The notes below the pieces were generated by a model. It saw only the letters and a program-made list of their open reading frames with translations. It ran no database searches and was not told the DNA's origin. A DNA stretch of 64,000 nt from Hoeflea_A sp039025395. Its GTDB lineage: Bacteria; Pseudomonadota; Alphaproteobacteria; Rhizobiales; Rhizobiaceae. The position numbers and the translations under genes were made by a program. The DNA is taken from assembly GCA_039025395.1 (NCBI GenBank), contig JBCCOK010000029.1, forward strand, positions 1-64,000. Direction: 5' to 3'. This document shows, one piece after another, positions 43,093 through 51,589 of the stretch; the first letter of the stretch is position 1, and each line of letters opens with the position of its first letter.

Positions 43093-44364
43093 TCAGATGC
43101 TCTTGAATATCTGGTTTGCCGTAAACACGGTTTCGTAGAACTGCGCTTTCAAGCCCCTCGCTTGCACCGGTTTCAGATCGGTCACCGGCACCGGCAAGGT
43201 CTTCTCATCGGCACCGCTCAGAAGATTGGCCAGAGCCCGGCCGAACATCGTCCCGGTGGTGATGCCGCGGCCATTGTAACCGATAGGCGCGTACAGGCCA
43301 TCGGCCAGCCGGTGAATGTGGAACAGGTGATCGGGCGTCATGGCGATTTTGCCATGCCATGATTCCTCGATGGCAACCGCCCCGAGCGCCGGAAACAGCC
43401 GCCGGATCATGCGTTGTGCCCAGCGTTGCGACAGCCCGGTGCGGCCGCCGATCACGGACCCCATCGAACCGAGAATGAGACGGTCGAAATTGTCCCGGCG
43501 CAGCGAGAACATGATTTTGCCGGTGTCCCAAAGCCCCTGTTTGCCGGGCAGGATCGTGTCCGCTTCCGGCCCAAGCGGCTCCGTCGCAAGCTGAAAGTAG
43601 TTGATCACGGTGAAGGTCTGCTTGAGGCCTGGCCAGAGATCGTCCGAATAGGCATTTGTTCCGATGACGACGCATTTTGCGGTAATCGTACCGCAATCCG
43701 TCTCAACCTTCCAAAGGTCGCCGTCCTGACGAAGTTTGAGTACGGTTACGCCGGTGGAGACCTTTGCGCCCGCACCGATTGCGGCCCGCGCCAGGCCGCG
43801 TACGTAGCCCATCGGGTTTATCGTGCCCGCTCTGTGGTCCAGCAATCCGCCATGGAAACTGCTCGTACCGATCAACTCCGATGCCGCATCCTTTGACAAC
43901 AGTTCGACCGGCGCGCCAAGCGCCTTCCATTGCTCGGCCCTGCTTTTCAGGTCTGCAAATCCAGCTGGCGAATGGGCGGCATGGATCGTACCGTTTCGAT
44001 GCGGTTCACACCGGATCTGGTGCTTTTGAATGAGGGAGAAGACATATTCGGGCATCTCGCTCAACTGATCGATCAGCGACGCACCTTCGGCCTTTCCAAG
44101 GCGCGTTTGAACCTCCTTTGGCGGCAGCCAAAGTCCGGCATTGACAAAACCCACATTCCTGCCCGAGCCGCCATAGCCGATCTGTTGCGCCTCGAGCACA
44201 TGACAGTCCAGACCTCTTTCGGCTGCGTGCAGCGCCGTTGAAAGGCCGGTGAATCCGCCGCCGACAATGGCCAGTTCGCAGGCTGAATCGCCGTCGAGGC
44301 CGGCTTGATAGGGACTCTCGGTGGCGGATCGGTCCCAAAGGGAAATTGCCACGGCCTCCGACAC
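43093..44364 (-). CDS. DAO-family FAD-dependent oxidoreductase
   Basis: About 423 residues. The FAD motif CELAIVGGGFTGLSTALHAAE starts near residue 25 and GGSGRNVGFVNAGLWLPP follows, as in gamma-glutamylputrescine oxidase and related amine oxidases. The FAD-closing loop near the end reads GYNGRGITTGTMFGR. I start at GTG 44364, because AAGGAG lies seven bases upstream; the frame is open to a GTG at 44433, but that extension crosses the divergent promoter region. It is divergent from a rhodanese gene. It is the third DAO-fold flavoprotein in the window, consistent with the emphasis on amine oxidation. Confidence 0.86.
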   Translation of the reverse strand: MSEAVAISLWDRSATESPYQAGLDGDSACELAIVGGGFTGLSTALHAAERGLDCHVLEAQQIGYGGSGRNVGFVNAGLWLPPKEVQTRLGKAEGASLIDQLSEMPEYVFSLIQKHQIRCEPHRNGTIHAAHSPAGFADLKSRAEQWKALGAPVELLSKDAASELIGTSSFHGGLLDHRAGTINPMGYVRGLARAAIGAGAKVSTGVTVLKLRQDGDLWKVETDCGTITAKCVVIGTNAYSDDLWPGLKQTFTVINYFQLATEPLGPEADTILPGKQGLWDTGKIMFSLRRDNFDRLILGSMGSVIGGRTGLSQRWAQRMIRRLFPALGAVAIEESWHGKIAMTPDHLFHIHRLADGLYAPIGYNGRGITTGTMFGRALANLLSGADEKTLPVPVTDLKPVQARGLKAQFYETVFTANQIFKSI

Positions 44365-44492
44365 ATTTTTCTCCTTAACCCGAGGAAAAGCGCCACCATT
44401 GCTTTGCAAGCCCCAGTACCAAATTTGGTTCACATCCTCTAAGGGCCGGCTTACAGTATATATGTTTCATTTATCAGAACCATGGTGCACCC

Positions 44493-44897
44493 ATGCCAGA
44501 ACTCAAAACGTCGGTCTCGCAAATGGTCGATGCAGCACGCAAACGCATTGAAGAGATCGAAACATCTGATGCCATTGCAATGGCGGGTGACCCGAATGTG
44601 GTTATCGTCGACCTGCGCGATATTCGCGAACGCCAGCGCTCCGGATTCATACCCGGCAGTTTTCACTGTCCGCGCGGCATGCTGGAATTCTGGGTAGACC
44701 CGCAAAGTCCCTATTTCAAAGATGTCTTCGGTCAGGACAAGAAATTCGTTTTCCATTGCGCCAGCGGGTGGCGTTCGGCCCTTTCCGTCGCCACCCTGAA
44801 GGATATGGGGTTTGAAGCCGCGCATCTGCGCGATGGCTTCTCCGCCTGGGAGAAAAACGGCGGTCCAGTGGAGTTCCCGGAACCGAAAACGGACTGA
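44493..44897 (+). CDS. Rhodanese-like sulfurtransferase
   Basis: A single-domain 134-residue rhodanese. The CH2A-type NVVIVDLRDIRERQRSGFIPGS and the active-site loop HCASGWRSA with Cys89 are both present. The six-residue loop after the cysteine fits sulfur (not phosphate) transfer. Such proteins take a sulfane sulfur onto the cysteine and pass it to cyanide, thiols or other proteins. The gene stands alone, divergent from the flavin oxidase. The N-terminal helix is amphipathic and there is no signal peptide, so it is cytoplasmic. Confidence 0.9.
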   Translation: MPELKTSVSQMVDAARKRIEEIETSDAIAMAGDPNVVIVDLRDIRERQRSGFIPGSFHCPRGMLEFWVDPQSPYFKDVFGQDKKFVFHCASGWRSALSVATLKDMGFEAAHLRDGFSAWEKNGGPVEFPEPKTD

Positions 44898-44960
44898 AGC
44901 CCTTTCTTAAGGCAGCTTTGCTGTGTTTCACCTCGAACATGCGCCAGACGGCCGTTGTCA

Positions 44961-45079
44961 TCAGTTGACGTTCTCGACAACCGATATGCCCAGCGGTTTG
45001 GCTGCCATTTCAAGCGTTTGAAGACACAGCAGGCCTTTCGACAGCGCGCCGTCAACGCGGTGCTGTTGCCGGACGTGCG
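44961..45079 (-). pseudogene. Remnant of an IclR-type DNA-binding domain
   Basis: A minus-strand frame directly after the CoA-transferase gene reads VDGALSKGLLCLQTLEMAAK PLGIS, then ends in a stop after VVENVN. The opening matches the first helices of IclR winged-helix domains; the intact IclR in this window has ITKALNLLNYFSETAPELGL. No start codon or remaining domain is visible, so this is a truncated relic at most. Short length limits confidence. Confidence 0.4.
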
Positions 45080-45082
45080 GCG

Positions 45083-46231
45083 TTACTCGCCTGCCAGTCG
45101 ACAGCCCTGATCGGATGCGAATTCCACGCGCAGGTGGGCATCGTCCTGACCTTTTTCCGGCACCGCGCCGAAGGCGTCGACCTTGCCCTTGACGACGGCG
45201 CCAGGGGCGAGAAGTTCGATATCGGCGCCATTCACGCTGACGGAAACGAGCCTGTGTTGAGGGTGAGAGATAAGATCGTCGAGGTCGCTAAGACGACCAA
45301 AGGCAATACCTGTCTTTTCCAGCATCGACACGGCGGTACTCCTGTCAATGCGAGCGAAAAACGCGCCGACACACCGATCAACCTCATCACGGTTCGCAAC
45401 GCGCTCGCTGTTGTTCTTCCATCCGTCCATGGAAATCAGTTCCGGGCGCTGTAGTACGTCTCGGCAGAACCGTCCCCATTCCCGCTCATTCTGAACCGAG
45501 ATGAGGATATCCTTCCCGTCAGCACAGGCAAATGCGCCGTAGGGCGCTATCGTTGGGTGTTTGAGGCCCAATCGCTGCGGCACCTTCTTACCATAGCGGT
45601 ATTGGAGGTAAGGCACATTCATCCAATCTGCCATGGCATGAAACAGCGAAACCTCGATCGTTCGGCCCTGGCCTGTCTGCGCGCGCCCGATCAGGCCCAG
45701 CAATATGGCCTGGTAAGCTGTCATGCCGGCCGCAATATCACACACCGATACGCCGACGCGCGCCGGTCCGTGCTCCGTTCCGTTGATCGCTGACAAGCCG
45801 GTTTCAGCCTGAATCAACAGATCGTAGGCTTTCTGGTCACGCGACGGGCCGTCACTTCCGTAGCCGGAAATGGAGCAAACAATGAGACCCGGATTGGCCT
45901 TTCGCAGCGTTTCCGCCGGAAAGCCGAGACGATCAACCACGCCCGGCGCCAGGTTCTGGATGAACACATCGGCACGTTCAAGCATGGCAGAAAAGACAGC
46001 CCTGTCCTCATCAACTTTGAGGTCAAGGCAAATCGACTCCTTTCCGCGGTTGATCCAGACAAAATAGGCGCTCGCGCCATTGACCAATTGGTCGTAATTG
46101 CGCGCGAAGTCGCCCTCCGGGCGCTCCACTTTGATAACCCTGGCGCCCGCATCCGCCAATTTGCAGGACGCATAGGGCGCAGCGACCGCGTGCTCCAGCG
46201 ACACAACCAGTGTTCCAGCGAGATCCGACAT
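45083..46231 (-). CDS. CaiB/BaiF-type (family III) CoA transferase
   Basis: A 382-residue family III CoA transferase that moves CoA between carboxylic acids through aspartyl-CoA. The N-terminal VVSLEHAVAAPYASCKLADA and VIKVERPEGDFAR patterns are standard. The nucleophile is probably Asp165 in SVCDIAAGMTAYQA, and ISGYGSDGP is the usual glycine loop. GGAG precedes the ATG at 46231; a start 20 codons earlier is unlikely. It is divergent from the LysR gene, with a LysR-type dyad between them, so it belongs to that regulon. Its acid substrate is probably the product of the ALDH-SDR-GMC set. Confidence 0.92.
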   Translation of the reverse strand: MSDLAGTLVVSLEHAVAAPYASCKLADAGARVIKVERPEGDFARNYDQLVNGASAYFVWINRGKESICLDLKVDEDRAVFSAMLERADVFIQNLAPGVVDRLGFPAETLRKANPGLIVCSISGYGSDGPSRDQKAYDLLIQAETGLSAINGTEHGPARVGVSVCDIAAGMTAYQAILLGLIGRAQTGQGRTIEVSLFHAMADWMNVPYLQYRYGKKVPQRLGLKHPTIAPYGAFACADGKDILISVQNEREWGRFCRDVLQRPELISMDGWKNNSERVANRDEVDRCVGAFFARIDRSTAVSMLEKTGIAFGRLSDLDDLISHPQHRLVSVSVNGADIELLAPGAVVKGKVDAFGAVPEKGQDDAHLRVEFASDQGCRLAGE

Positions 46232-46312
46232 CTCCACTCCAAGTTTGGCCCCGAACGGCCGCAGTCTCGCGTTGTTGTCGATTGCTATCAACTATGAGTA
46301 TACTTGAGGAGC

Positions 46313-46329
46313 TATAGGTCTGGACTATG
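46313..46329. promoter_or_regulatory. LysR-type box 1, TATAG-N7-CTATG
   Basis: TATAG (46313-46317), a seven-base spacer and CTATG (46325-46329) give a T-N11-A dyad 28 bases before the lysR start and about 80 bases before the divergent CoA transferase. An 8-bp palindrome, AGTATACT, lies nearby at 46297-46304. The motif recurs at 47309 and 61247. Confidence 0.55.
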
Positions 46330-46356
46330 CCCGCCTATCAGCAGGGAGGAGCAGCT

Positions 46357-47313
46357 GTGGAAATCAGGCAGCTGGAGTATTTCGTTGCGATCGCTGAAAA
46401 CGGATCGTTGGCTTCTGCCGCGGATGTCATTGGGATCGCGCAGCCATCATTGTCCGTTCAGCTGAAAAACCTCGAAAGCCGTGTCGGCGCCGAGCTTTTC
46501 GTACGCTCGCCGCGTGGCGTGACGCTGACGGATGCCGGCGCTGTGCTTCTGGACCGTGCGCGCGATATTCTCGAATCGGTCGCACGCGCGAAACATGATG
46601 TGCGGCAGGCCGGTGAAACACCATCCGGCAAGGTGGTCTTTGGATTTCCGTCTTCGGTTTCGATGGTCCTTTCGGTTCCGCTGGCGGAAACGATTCGTCT
46701 CGAATACCCGGACATCCGCCTACGGGCCGTCGATGCCATGAGCGGATTTATAAAGGAATGGCTGGAAGAGAAAACGGTGGACCTTGCGATACTTTATGAA
46801 ACCAGCGGGTTGAAGAGTGTCGAGGTGACCACGCTGATGGAGGAGGATCTGCATTTTTATGCCCCACCCGACCTCTGGCCCTTGGATACGCCACCCGGAG
46901 ATGATGTGAGGCTTGAGGCATTGCTCGGGGTTGAACTGGTTCTTCCCTCCAAGTCGCACGGATTGCGGATGCTGATTGACCGGGCGACCAAAAGCAACTT
47001 CATCGATCTGAATATCGTGGTCGAGATGGATTCGCTCACGCAGATCAAGTCGCTTGTGTCGCGGGGCAGCGCTTTCACCATACTCGCTCCGGCCGCCGCA
47101 AGCGATTTCGAATCCCGGGGAGAACTGGCCAGTTCCAAGATTGTGGATCCGGTGATCAGTCGCCCTGTACACCTCGTCCGCAATCCCGAAAAACCACGGA
47201 CAAGAGCATCGCTGGAAGTGGAACGCTGCACCATAGAAGTATTCAAGGAGCTCGTTCGACGCGGCCTTTGGCGCGGCCGCATTCTGAGCCGCGAAAGCGC
47301 GAACGGGATATAG
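46357..47313 (+). CDS. LysR-family transcriptional regulator
   Basis: A 318-residue LysR protein. The winged helix is IRQLEYFVAIAENGSLASAA with IAQPSLSVQLKNLESRVG, and the effector domain starts near residue 90 (KVVFGFPSSVSMVLSVPLAE). The style resembles the NAC/Cbl-like group with a short C-terminal tail. GGGAGGAG seven bases before GTG 46357 sets the start; the ATG at 46327 has no ribosome site. It sits between a divergent CoA transferase and a cotranscribed-direction ALDH-SDR-GMC set. It probably activates all of these through the repeated TATAG-N7-CTATA boxes. Confidence 0.92.
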   Translation: MEIRQLEYFVAIAENGSLASAADVIGIAQPSLSVQLKNLESRVGAELFVRSPRGVTLTDAGAVLLDRARDILESVARAKHDVRQAGETPSGKVVFGFPSSVSMVLSVPLAETIRLEYPDIRLRAVDAMSGFIKEWLEEKTVDLAILYETSGLKSVEVTTLMEEDLHFYAPPDLWPLDTPPGDDVRLEALLGVELVLPSKSHGLRMLIDRATKSNFIDLNIVVEMDSLTQIKSLVSRGSAFTILAPAAASDFESRGELASSKIVDPVISRPVHLVRNPEKPRTRASLEVERCTIEVFKELVRRGLWRGRILSRESANGI

Positions 47314-47325
47314 CTATAATCTATA
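47309..47325. promoter_or_regulatory. LysR-type box 2, TATAG-N7-CTATA, overlapping the lysR stop
   Basis: ATATAG (47308-47313) and CTATAT (47321-47326) are separated by seven bases, a perfect 6-bp dyad. The lysR TAG stop is inside it. A TTGACA at 47350-47355 would place the box about 65-70 bases before the transcription start, the classic activating position for LysR proteins. The -10 is weak, as expected for an activated promoter. Confidence 0.6.
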
Positions 47326-47411
47326 TGGGGCATCCGACCCCTCGAATTGTTGACATCGCTGGCCGCCCTTAAGCTTCTCTCGTTCTCGATCCGGAAGGAG
47401 GTGTGCGGTTC

Positions 47412-48875
47412 ATGAACGAGCACTCGGCGATAGTCCCCCATTTCCCCTGCATCATTGGCGCAGACAAACATGATTTCCGAAAAACCGGCCTCATTGAGTT
47501 AAAAGACCCATCGACAGGATCCGTCATCGCAGAGGTGGCAGCGTGTGGCGAACGCGAGATCGGGTTGGCAGTCGCCGCGGCTCGTGCGGCCGTCGACGGT
47601 GGCAGCTGGTCGAAATGCACCGCCATCGAAAGGGGCCGCCTGTTGATGCGGCTCGGCGAAGCGATATCGGCAGCGGCAAGTGATCTTGCCGAATGGGAAT
47701 CGCGCGATACCGGCAAGCCTCATGCTCAAGCCAAGGCCGACATTGTCGCTTCGGCCCGCTACTTCGAATATTACGGCGCCGCCGCCGACAAGGTACACGG
47801 CGAGAGCATACCTTTCCTGTCCGGCTATCAGGTGCAGACGATCCGGGAACCGTTTGGTGTCACCGGACATATCATACCCTGGAACTATCCCGCACAGATG
47901 ATCGGCCGTTCCTGCGCTCCAGCTCTTGCCATGGGCAACGCGGTTGTGCTCAAGCCGGCCGAGGAAGCCTGCGTAACACCATTGAAGATCGCCGAACTTG
48001 CGCTTGACGTGGGCTTTCCTGATGGCGCATTCAATGTCGTCACCGGGCTGGGTCATCAGGCGGGCGCCGCGCTCACATCCCACCCGGATGTGGACTTCCT
48101 CTCATTCACCGGATCGCCAGAAATCGGCGTCCTCGTACAGACTGCTGCGGCCAACAATCATATTGGCTGCACGCTTGAACTGGGCGGGAAATCTCCGCAG
48201 ATCGTTTTTGCCGATGCCGATCTCGACTCCGCATTGCCTGTGCTCATAAACGCCATTGTTCAAAACGGCGGCCAGACCTGTTCGGCAGGATCGAGGGCTC
48301 TGGTCCAGGCTGAGATCTTTGACGCGGTGTTGGAAAAGTTGAAAGCGGCTTTCGAAGAGCTTGTCGCTGCGCCGTGGAAGGAGAACGGCAATCTCGGACC
48401 GTTGATTTCACAGGATCAGAAGAAACGTGTCGAAACATTCGTCGCGCAGGGAGGATCGTCTGACGCGCCGTTGGTCGCGCGTGGCCAGCTTGCGTCGTCA
48501 GCGCTACCGGCAGGCAACTACGTGGCGCCGGCACTGTTCGGCCCGGTCGCCGAAGATCATGTGCTCGCCCGTGAAGAGGTGTTCGGTCCGGTCCTCGCCT
48601 GCATTCCGTTTAAGGATGAGGACGACGCCGTGCGCATTTCGAACGCAACGGATTACGGTCTCGTCGCCGCCGTCTGGAGCGCCGACGGCGGCCGCCAGAT
48701 GCGCATGGCGAAGCGATTGAAAGCGGGTCAGGTCTTCCTCAACTGTTACGGCGCGGGCGGCGGAATTGAATTGCCCTTCGGCGGCGTCCGCAAATCCGGT
48801 CACGGACGCGAAAAGGGTTTCGCCGCGCTGCACGAATTCAGCCAGATCAAAACCATCGTTCAAAACCACGGCTAG
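47412..48875 (+). CDS. Aldehyde dehydrogenase
   Basis: A 487-residue NAD(P)-dependent aldehyde dehydrogenase with PWNYPAQMIGRSCAPALAMG in the cofactor region, the base in LELGGKSPQIVF and the nucleophilic cysteine in GGQTCSAGSRAL. The C-terminus (GGVRKSGHGREKGFAAL) is usual for broad betaine/semialdehyde-type members. The ATG at 47412 is ten bases after AGGAGG; a GTG three codons earlier is possible. First gene of an ALDH-SDR-GMC set behind LysR box 2; it probably oxidises the aldehyde produced by the GMC or SDR enzyme. Confidence 0.92.
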   Translation: MNEHSAIVPHFPCIIGADKHDFRKTGLIELKDPSTGSVIAEVAACGEREIGLAVAAARAAVDGGSWSKCTAIERGRLLMRLGEAISAAASDLAEWESRDTGKPHAQAKADIVASARYFEYYGAAADKVHGESIPFLSGYQVQTIREPFGVTGHIIPWNYPAQMIGRSCAPALAMGNAVVLKPAEEACVTPLKIAELALDVGFPDGAFNVVTGLGHQAGAALTSHPDVDFLSFTGSPEIGVLVQTAAANNHIGCTLELGGKSPQIVFADADLDSALPVLINAIVQNGGQTCSAGSRALVQAEIFDAVLEKLKAAFEELVAAPWKENGNLGPLISQDQKKRVETFVAQGGSSDAPLVARGQLASSALPAGNYVAPALFGPVAEDHVLAREEVFGPVLACIPFKDEDDAVRISNATDYGLVAAVWSADGGRQMRMAKRLKAGQVFLNCYGAGGGIELPFGGVRKSGHGREKGFAALHEFSQIKTIVQNHG

Positions 48876-48884
48876 TTGGCAATC

Positions 48885-49634
48885 ATGCGTCTTGAAGGAA
48901 AAACCACACTTGTAACGGGAGCCGCTTCGGGCTTCGGGCGCGAAATTGCGCGGCGCTATGCCCATGAAGGCGCGCGCGTTGCGATCGTCGATCTTAATGG
49001 TGAAGGCGCGGCGTCCGTTGCCGAAGAGATCGGTTCTTCAGCCATTGCCATCACCTGCGACATATCGGATGCCGCCCAGGTCGGCGCCTGTGTTGCAACC
49101 ACGCTCGAAACGTTTGGAAGCCTCGACATTGTCGTCAACAATGCCGGTTGGAGCCATCGCAATCAGCCGCTGATGGACGTCGATTACGATACGTTCAGGC
49201 GCGTTTTCGCAGTCAATGTCGACTCCGTTTTTCACATGACCAAAGCCGTCGTACCCCATTGGCGGACATCAGGCGGCGGTGTCATGATCAATGTCGGTTC
49301 CACCGCCGGCATCAGACCGCGCCCGGGCCTCAGCTGGTACAACAGCTCCAAAGGCGCGGTAAACATGATGACCAAGACGCTGGCGGTTGAGCTGGCGGCC
49401 GACAAGATACGCGTATGCGGGCTTGCGCCGGTAATGGGCGCGACCGGATTGCTTGAAACCTTTATGGGCATGCCTGACACGCCGGAAAATCGGGCGAGAT
49501 TCCTTGCCACGATCCCGCTTGGCCGTCTTTGCGAGCCCAAAGACATGGCCAATGCGGCCCTCTACCTGGCTTCAGATGAAGCCGAATTCATAACCGGCGT
49601 CGTCCTCGAGGTCGACGGCGGGCGGACGATCTGA
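48885..49634 (+). CDS. Short-chain dehydrogenase/reductase
   Basis: A 249-residue classical SDR of FabG type. The cofactor motif is TLVTGAASGFGREIA, an acidic Asp at the end of strand 2 (VAIVDLNGE) favours NAD, and NNAGWS stabilises the fold. The active site is Ser in NVGSTAGIRP with Tyr-x-x-x-Lys in WYNSSKGAV. It begins nine bases after the ALDH stop. It likely oxidises a secondary alcohol or polyol in the same pathway. Confidence 0.93.
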   Translation: MRLEGKTTLVTGAASGFGREIARRYAHEGARVAIVDLNGEGAASVAEEIGSSAIAITCDISDAAQVGACVATTLETFGSLDIVVNNAGWSHRNQPLMDVDYDTFRRVFAVNVDSVFHMTKAVVPHWRTSGGGVMINVGSTAGIRPRPGLSWYNSSKGAVNMMTKTLAVELAADKIRVCGLAPVMGATGLLETFMGMPDTPENRARFLATIPLGRLCEPKDMANAALYLASDEAEFITGVVLEVDGGRTI

Positions 49635-49660
49635 CGCAAAGTCGCGCATCGAGCCGGGAA

Positions 49661-49692
49661 CGGTCGGACAGTTTCTCTTCAGGGCCCGACCG
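49661..49692 (+). repeat. Hairpin between SDR and GMC genes
   Basis: CGGTCGG and CCGACCG pair across 18 bases in the 123-base gap before the GMC gene. It lacks a T run. It may tune read-through from the ALDH-SDR part of the operon to the GMC gene. Confidence 0.4.
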
Positions 49693-49757
49693 CTCCCATT
49701 CAACCGGGGAAACCCGAGCAAGAACCCCGGCAATGACTGGGACCAAGGGAGGACTAA

Positions 49758-51458
49758 ATGGGTTACTTCAGATCTTCAAAAGACGGTGCACTGGAACGTG
49801 CTGTCGTCGAATACACTGCCGGCAAGATGAGCCGCCGAGGATTCATCAAACGCGCTCTCGCCCTCGGCGTAACCGCCGGAATGGCTGGCGCCCTGGCAAC
49901 AGCTTGGTCCGGTAAGGCGATTGCCCAGTCGACCACGGCCACGCCGCAACCCGACGGCGAGTTTGATTTCATCATCATCGGAACCGGTTCTGGCGGAGCG
50001 GCTTGCGCCCATCAGCTTGCAAAAAGCGGCGGCAGGATTCTTGTTCTGGAAGCAGGGCGTAACGATGACCTTGAAGAGGTGCACGACTCCCGTCTTTGGG
50101 CCGCCGCCTTGGGAACCGACGCCACGAAATGGTTCGAAACACTGCCGTCGACCCACACCGACAAACGCAATCACATGTGGCCGCGCGGCAATGTGCTCGG
50201 CGGCACCTCTGCCCTTAACGCCATGGTCTTTGCCCGTGGTCACAAGACGGACTACGACAACTGGGCCGAGATGGGCGCAACCGGCTGGAGCTTTGATGAG
50301 GTTCTGCCGTATTTCATGTCGATGGAAAGCTACGAGCCGGGCGGGAAGAACCGCGGCACCGACGGTCCGCTTTTCATCAGCCAGCCGAAAGACCCGAACA
50401 AACATGAAGGCGCCATCGCTTTCATGAATTCGGCGGCCGACCTCGGCTACAAGGAAACACCCTCTTTCAATTCCGACCGCATGTCCGGACAGGCGTGGAT
50501 CGATTTCAATATCAAGGACCAACGCCGTCAGTCGTCCGCCACTGCTTTTCTCCGGCCGATCATGGAGAGCGGCAACGTAACCGTATTGACGGATGCACCG
50601 GTTCAGAAACTGAATTTCGATGGCAACAGATGCACCGGCGTTACCTACCTGCACAACGGTGAACCAGTTTCGATCCAGGCCGGCTCCGAAGTCATCCTTG
50701 CCGCGGGCGCAGTCGACAGTCCGAAGCTGCTGATGCTTTCAGGCATCGGTATTGCATCGGATCTGCAACAGCTCGGCATTGATACCGTGGCGGATCTGCC
50801 TGTCGGCGTCGGGCTTCAGGACCACATTCTGGGTGCCGGCGTCAACTACGAGGCAAGCGGTCCGGTTCCGGTGTCCCACTACAACCACTCCGAGGTTTAC
50901 ATGTGGGAGCGTTCCGACAGCTCCTTCCGTTCTCCCGACATGATCGCTCTTTATGTATCGGTGCCGTTTGCCTCCACCGGGCACAAGCTCGACTATGAGC
51001 ACGGCTATTGCATGCTTTCCGGTGTGGCAACGCCGCAGTCGCGCGGGTATGTGAAGTTGGCGTCGGCCAATCCCGCCGACGCACCGATCATCGAGACAAA
51101 CTACCTGGCTGAAGAGCAGGATTGGAAATCCTATAGGGCCGCGACTGAACTGTGCCGGGAACTCGGCGCCAGCGACCACTACAAGGCATTTCGCAAGCGC
51201 GAGTCTCTGCCGCAGAAGGACGGCGACCTCACCGACGCGGAGTGGCGGGAGTTCCTGGCGGCTTCGGTCAACACCTATTTCCATCCGACATCCACTTGCC
51301 AGATCGGCAAGGTCGTCGATCCGGATCTCAGGGTGAAGGGAATCGATGGCCTGCGCATTGCCGATGCCTCGGTCATGCCGCGCATCACGACATCGAACAC
51401 CAACGCTCCAACGATGATGATCGGCTGGCGTGCAGGAGAGATGATCACCGGCACCTGA
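49758..51458 (+). CDS. Tat-exported GMC oxidoreductase (choline dehydrogenase-like)
   Basis: A 566-residue FAD enzyme of the glucose-methanol-choline family. Residues ~22-57 form a Tat leader (MSRRGFIKRALALGVTAG), so the folded flavoprotein is exported to the periplasm. FAD binds through FIIIGTGSGGAACAHQLA near residue 72. GGTSALNAMVFARGH is the GMC signature 1 region. The C-terminus contains the catalytic His of YFHPTSTCQIG and the Asn of SNTNAPTMMIG. It should oxidise a primary alcohol or polyol outside the cytoplasm; the electron acceptor is unknown. The substrate may be related to the ligand of the opposing sugar-type ABC importer. Confidence 0.93.
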   Translation: MGYFRSSKDGALERAVVEYTAGKMSRRGFIKRALALGVTAGMAGALATAWSGKAIAQSTTATPQPDGEFDFIIIGTGSGGAACAHQLAKSGGRILVLEAGRNDDLEEVHDSRLWAAALGTDATKWFETLPSTHTDKRNHMWPRGNVLGGTSALNAMVFARGHKTDYDNWAEMGATGWSFDEVLPYFMSMESYEPGGKNRGTDGPLFISQPKDPNKHEGAIAFMNSAADLGYKETPSFNSDRMSGQAWIDFNIKDQRRQSSATAFLRPIMESGNVTVLTDAPVQKLNFDGNRCTGVTYLHNGEPVSIQAGSEVILAAGAVDSPKLLMLSGIGIASDLQQLGIDTVADLPVGVGLQDHILGAGVNYEASGPVPVSHYNHSEVYMWERSDSSFRSPDMIALYVSVPFASTGHKLDYEHGYCMLSGVATPQSRGYVKLASANPADAPIIETNYLAEEQDWKSYRAATELCRELGASDHYKAFRKRESLPQKDGDLTDAEWREFLAASVNTYFHPTSTCQIGKVVDPDLRVKGIDGLRIADASVMPRITTSNTNAPTMMIGWRAGEMITGT

Positions 51459-51483
51459 TAGCCTGTTGCACCTGATTTGGAAC

Positions 51484-51512
51484 TGCCCGGTCCGCTCTAT
51501 GCAGGCCGGGCA
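51484..51512. terminator. Hairpin between convergent GMC and citF genes
   Basis: TGCCCGG and CCGGGCA pair around 15 bases in the 131-base convergent gap. On the plus strand TTCCTTTG follows. It could terminate the GMC transcript and, less certainly, the opposing one. Confidence 0.5.
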
Positions 51513-51589
51513 TTCCTTTGCGTGTTTACGTTGCCCGGATCGTGGTCCCTGTTGGTTGAGACATTGCAACGTGATGCCAAGCAGGCTTT

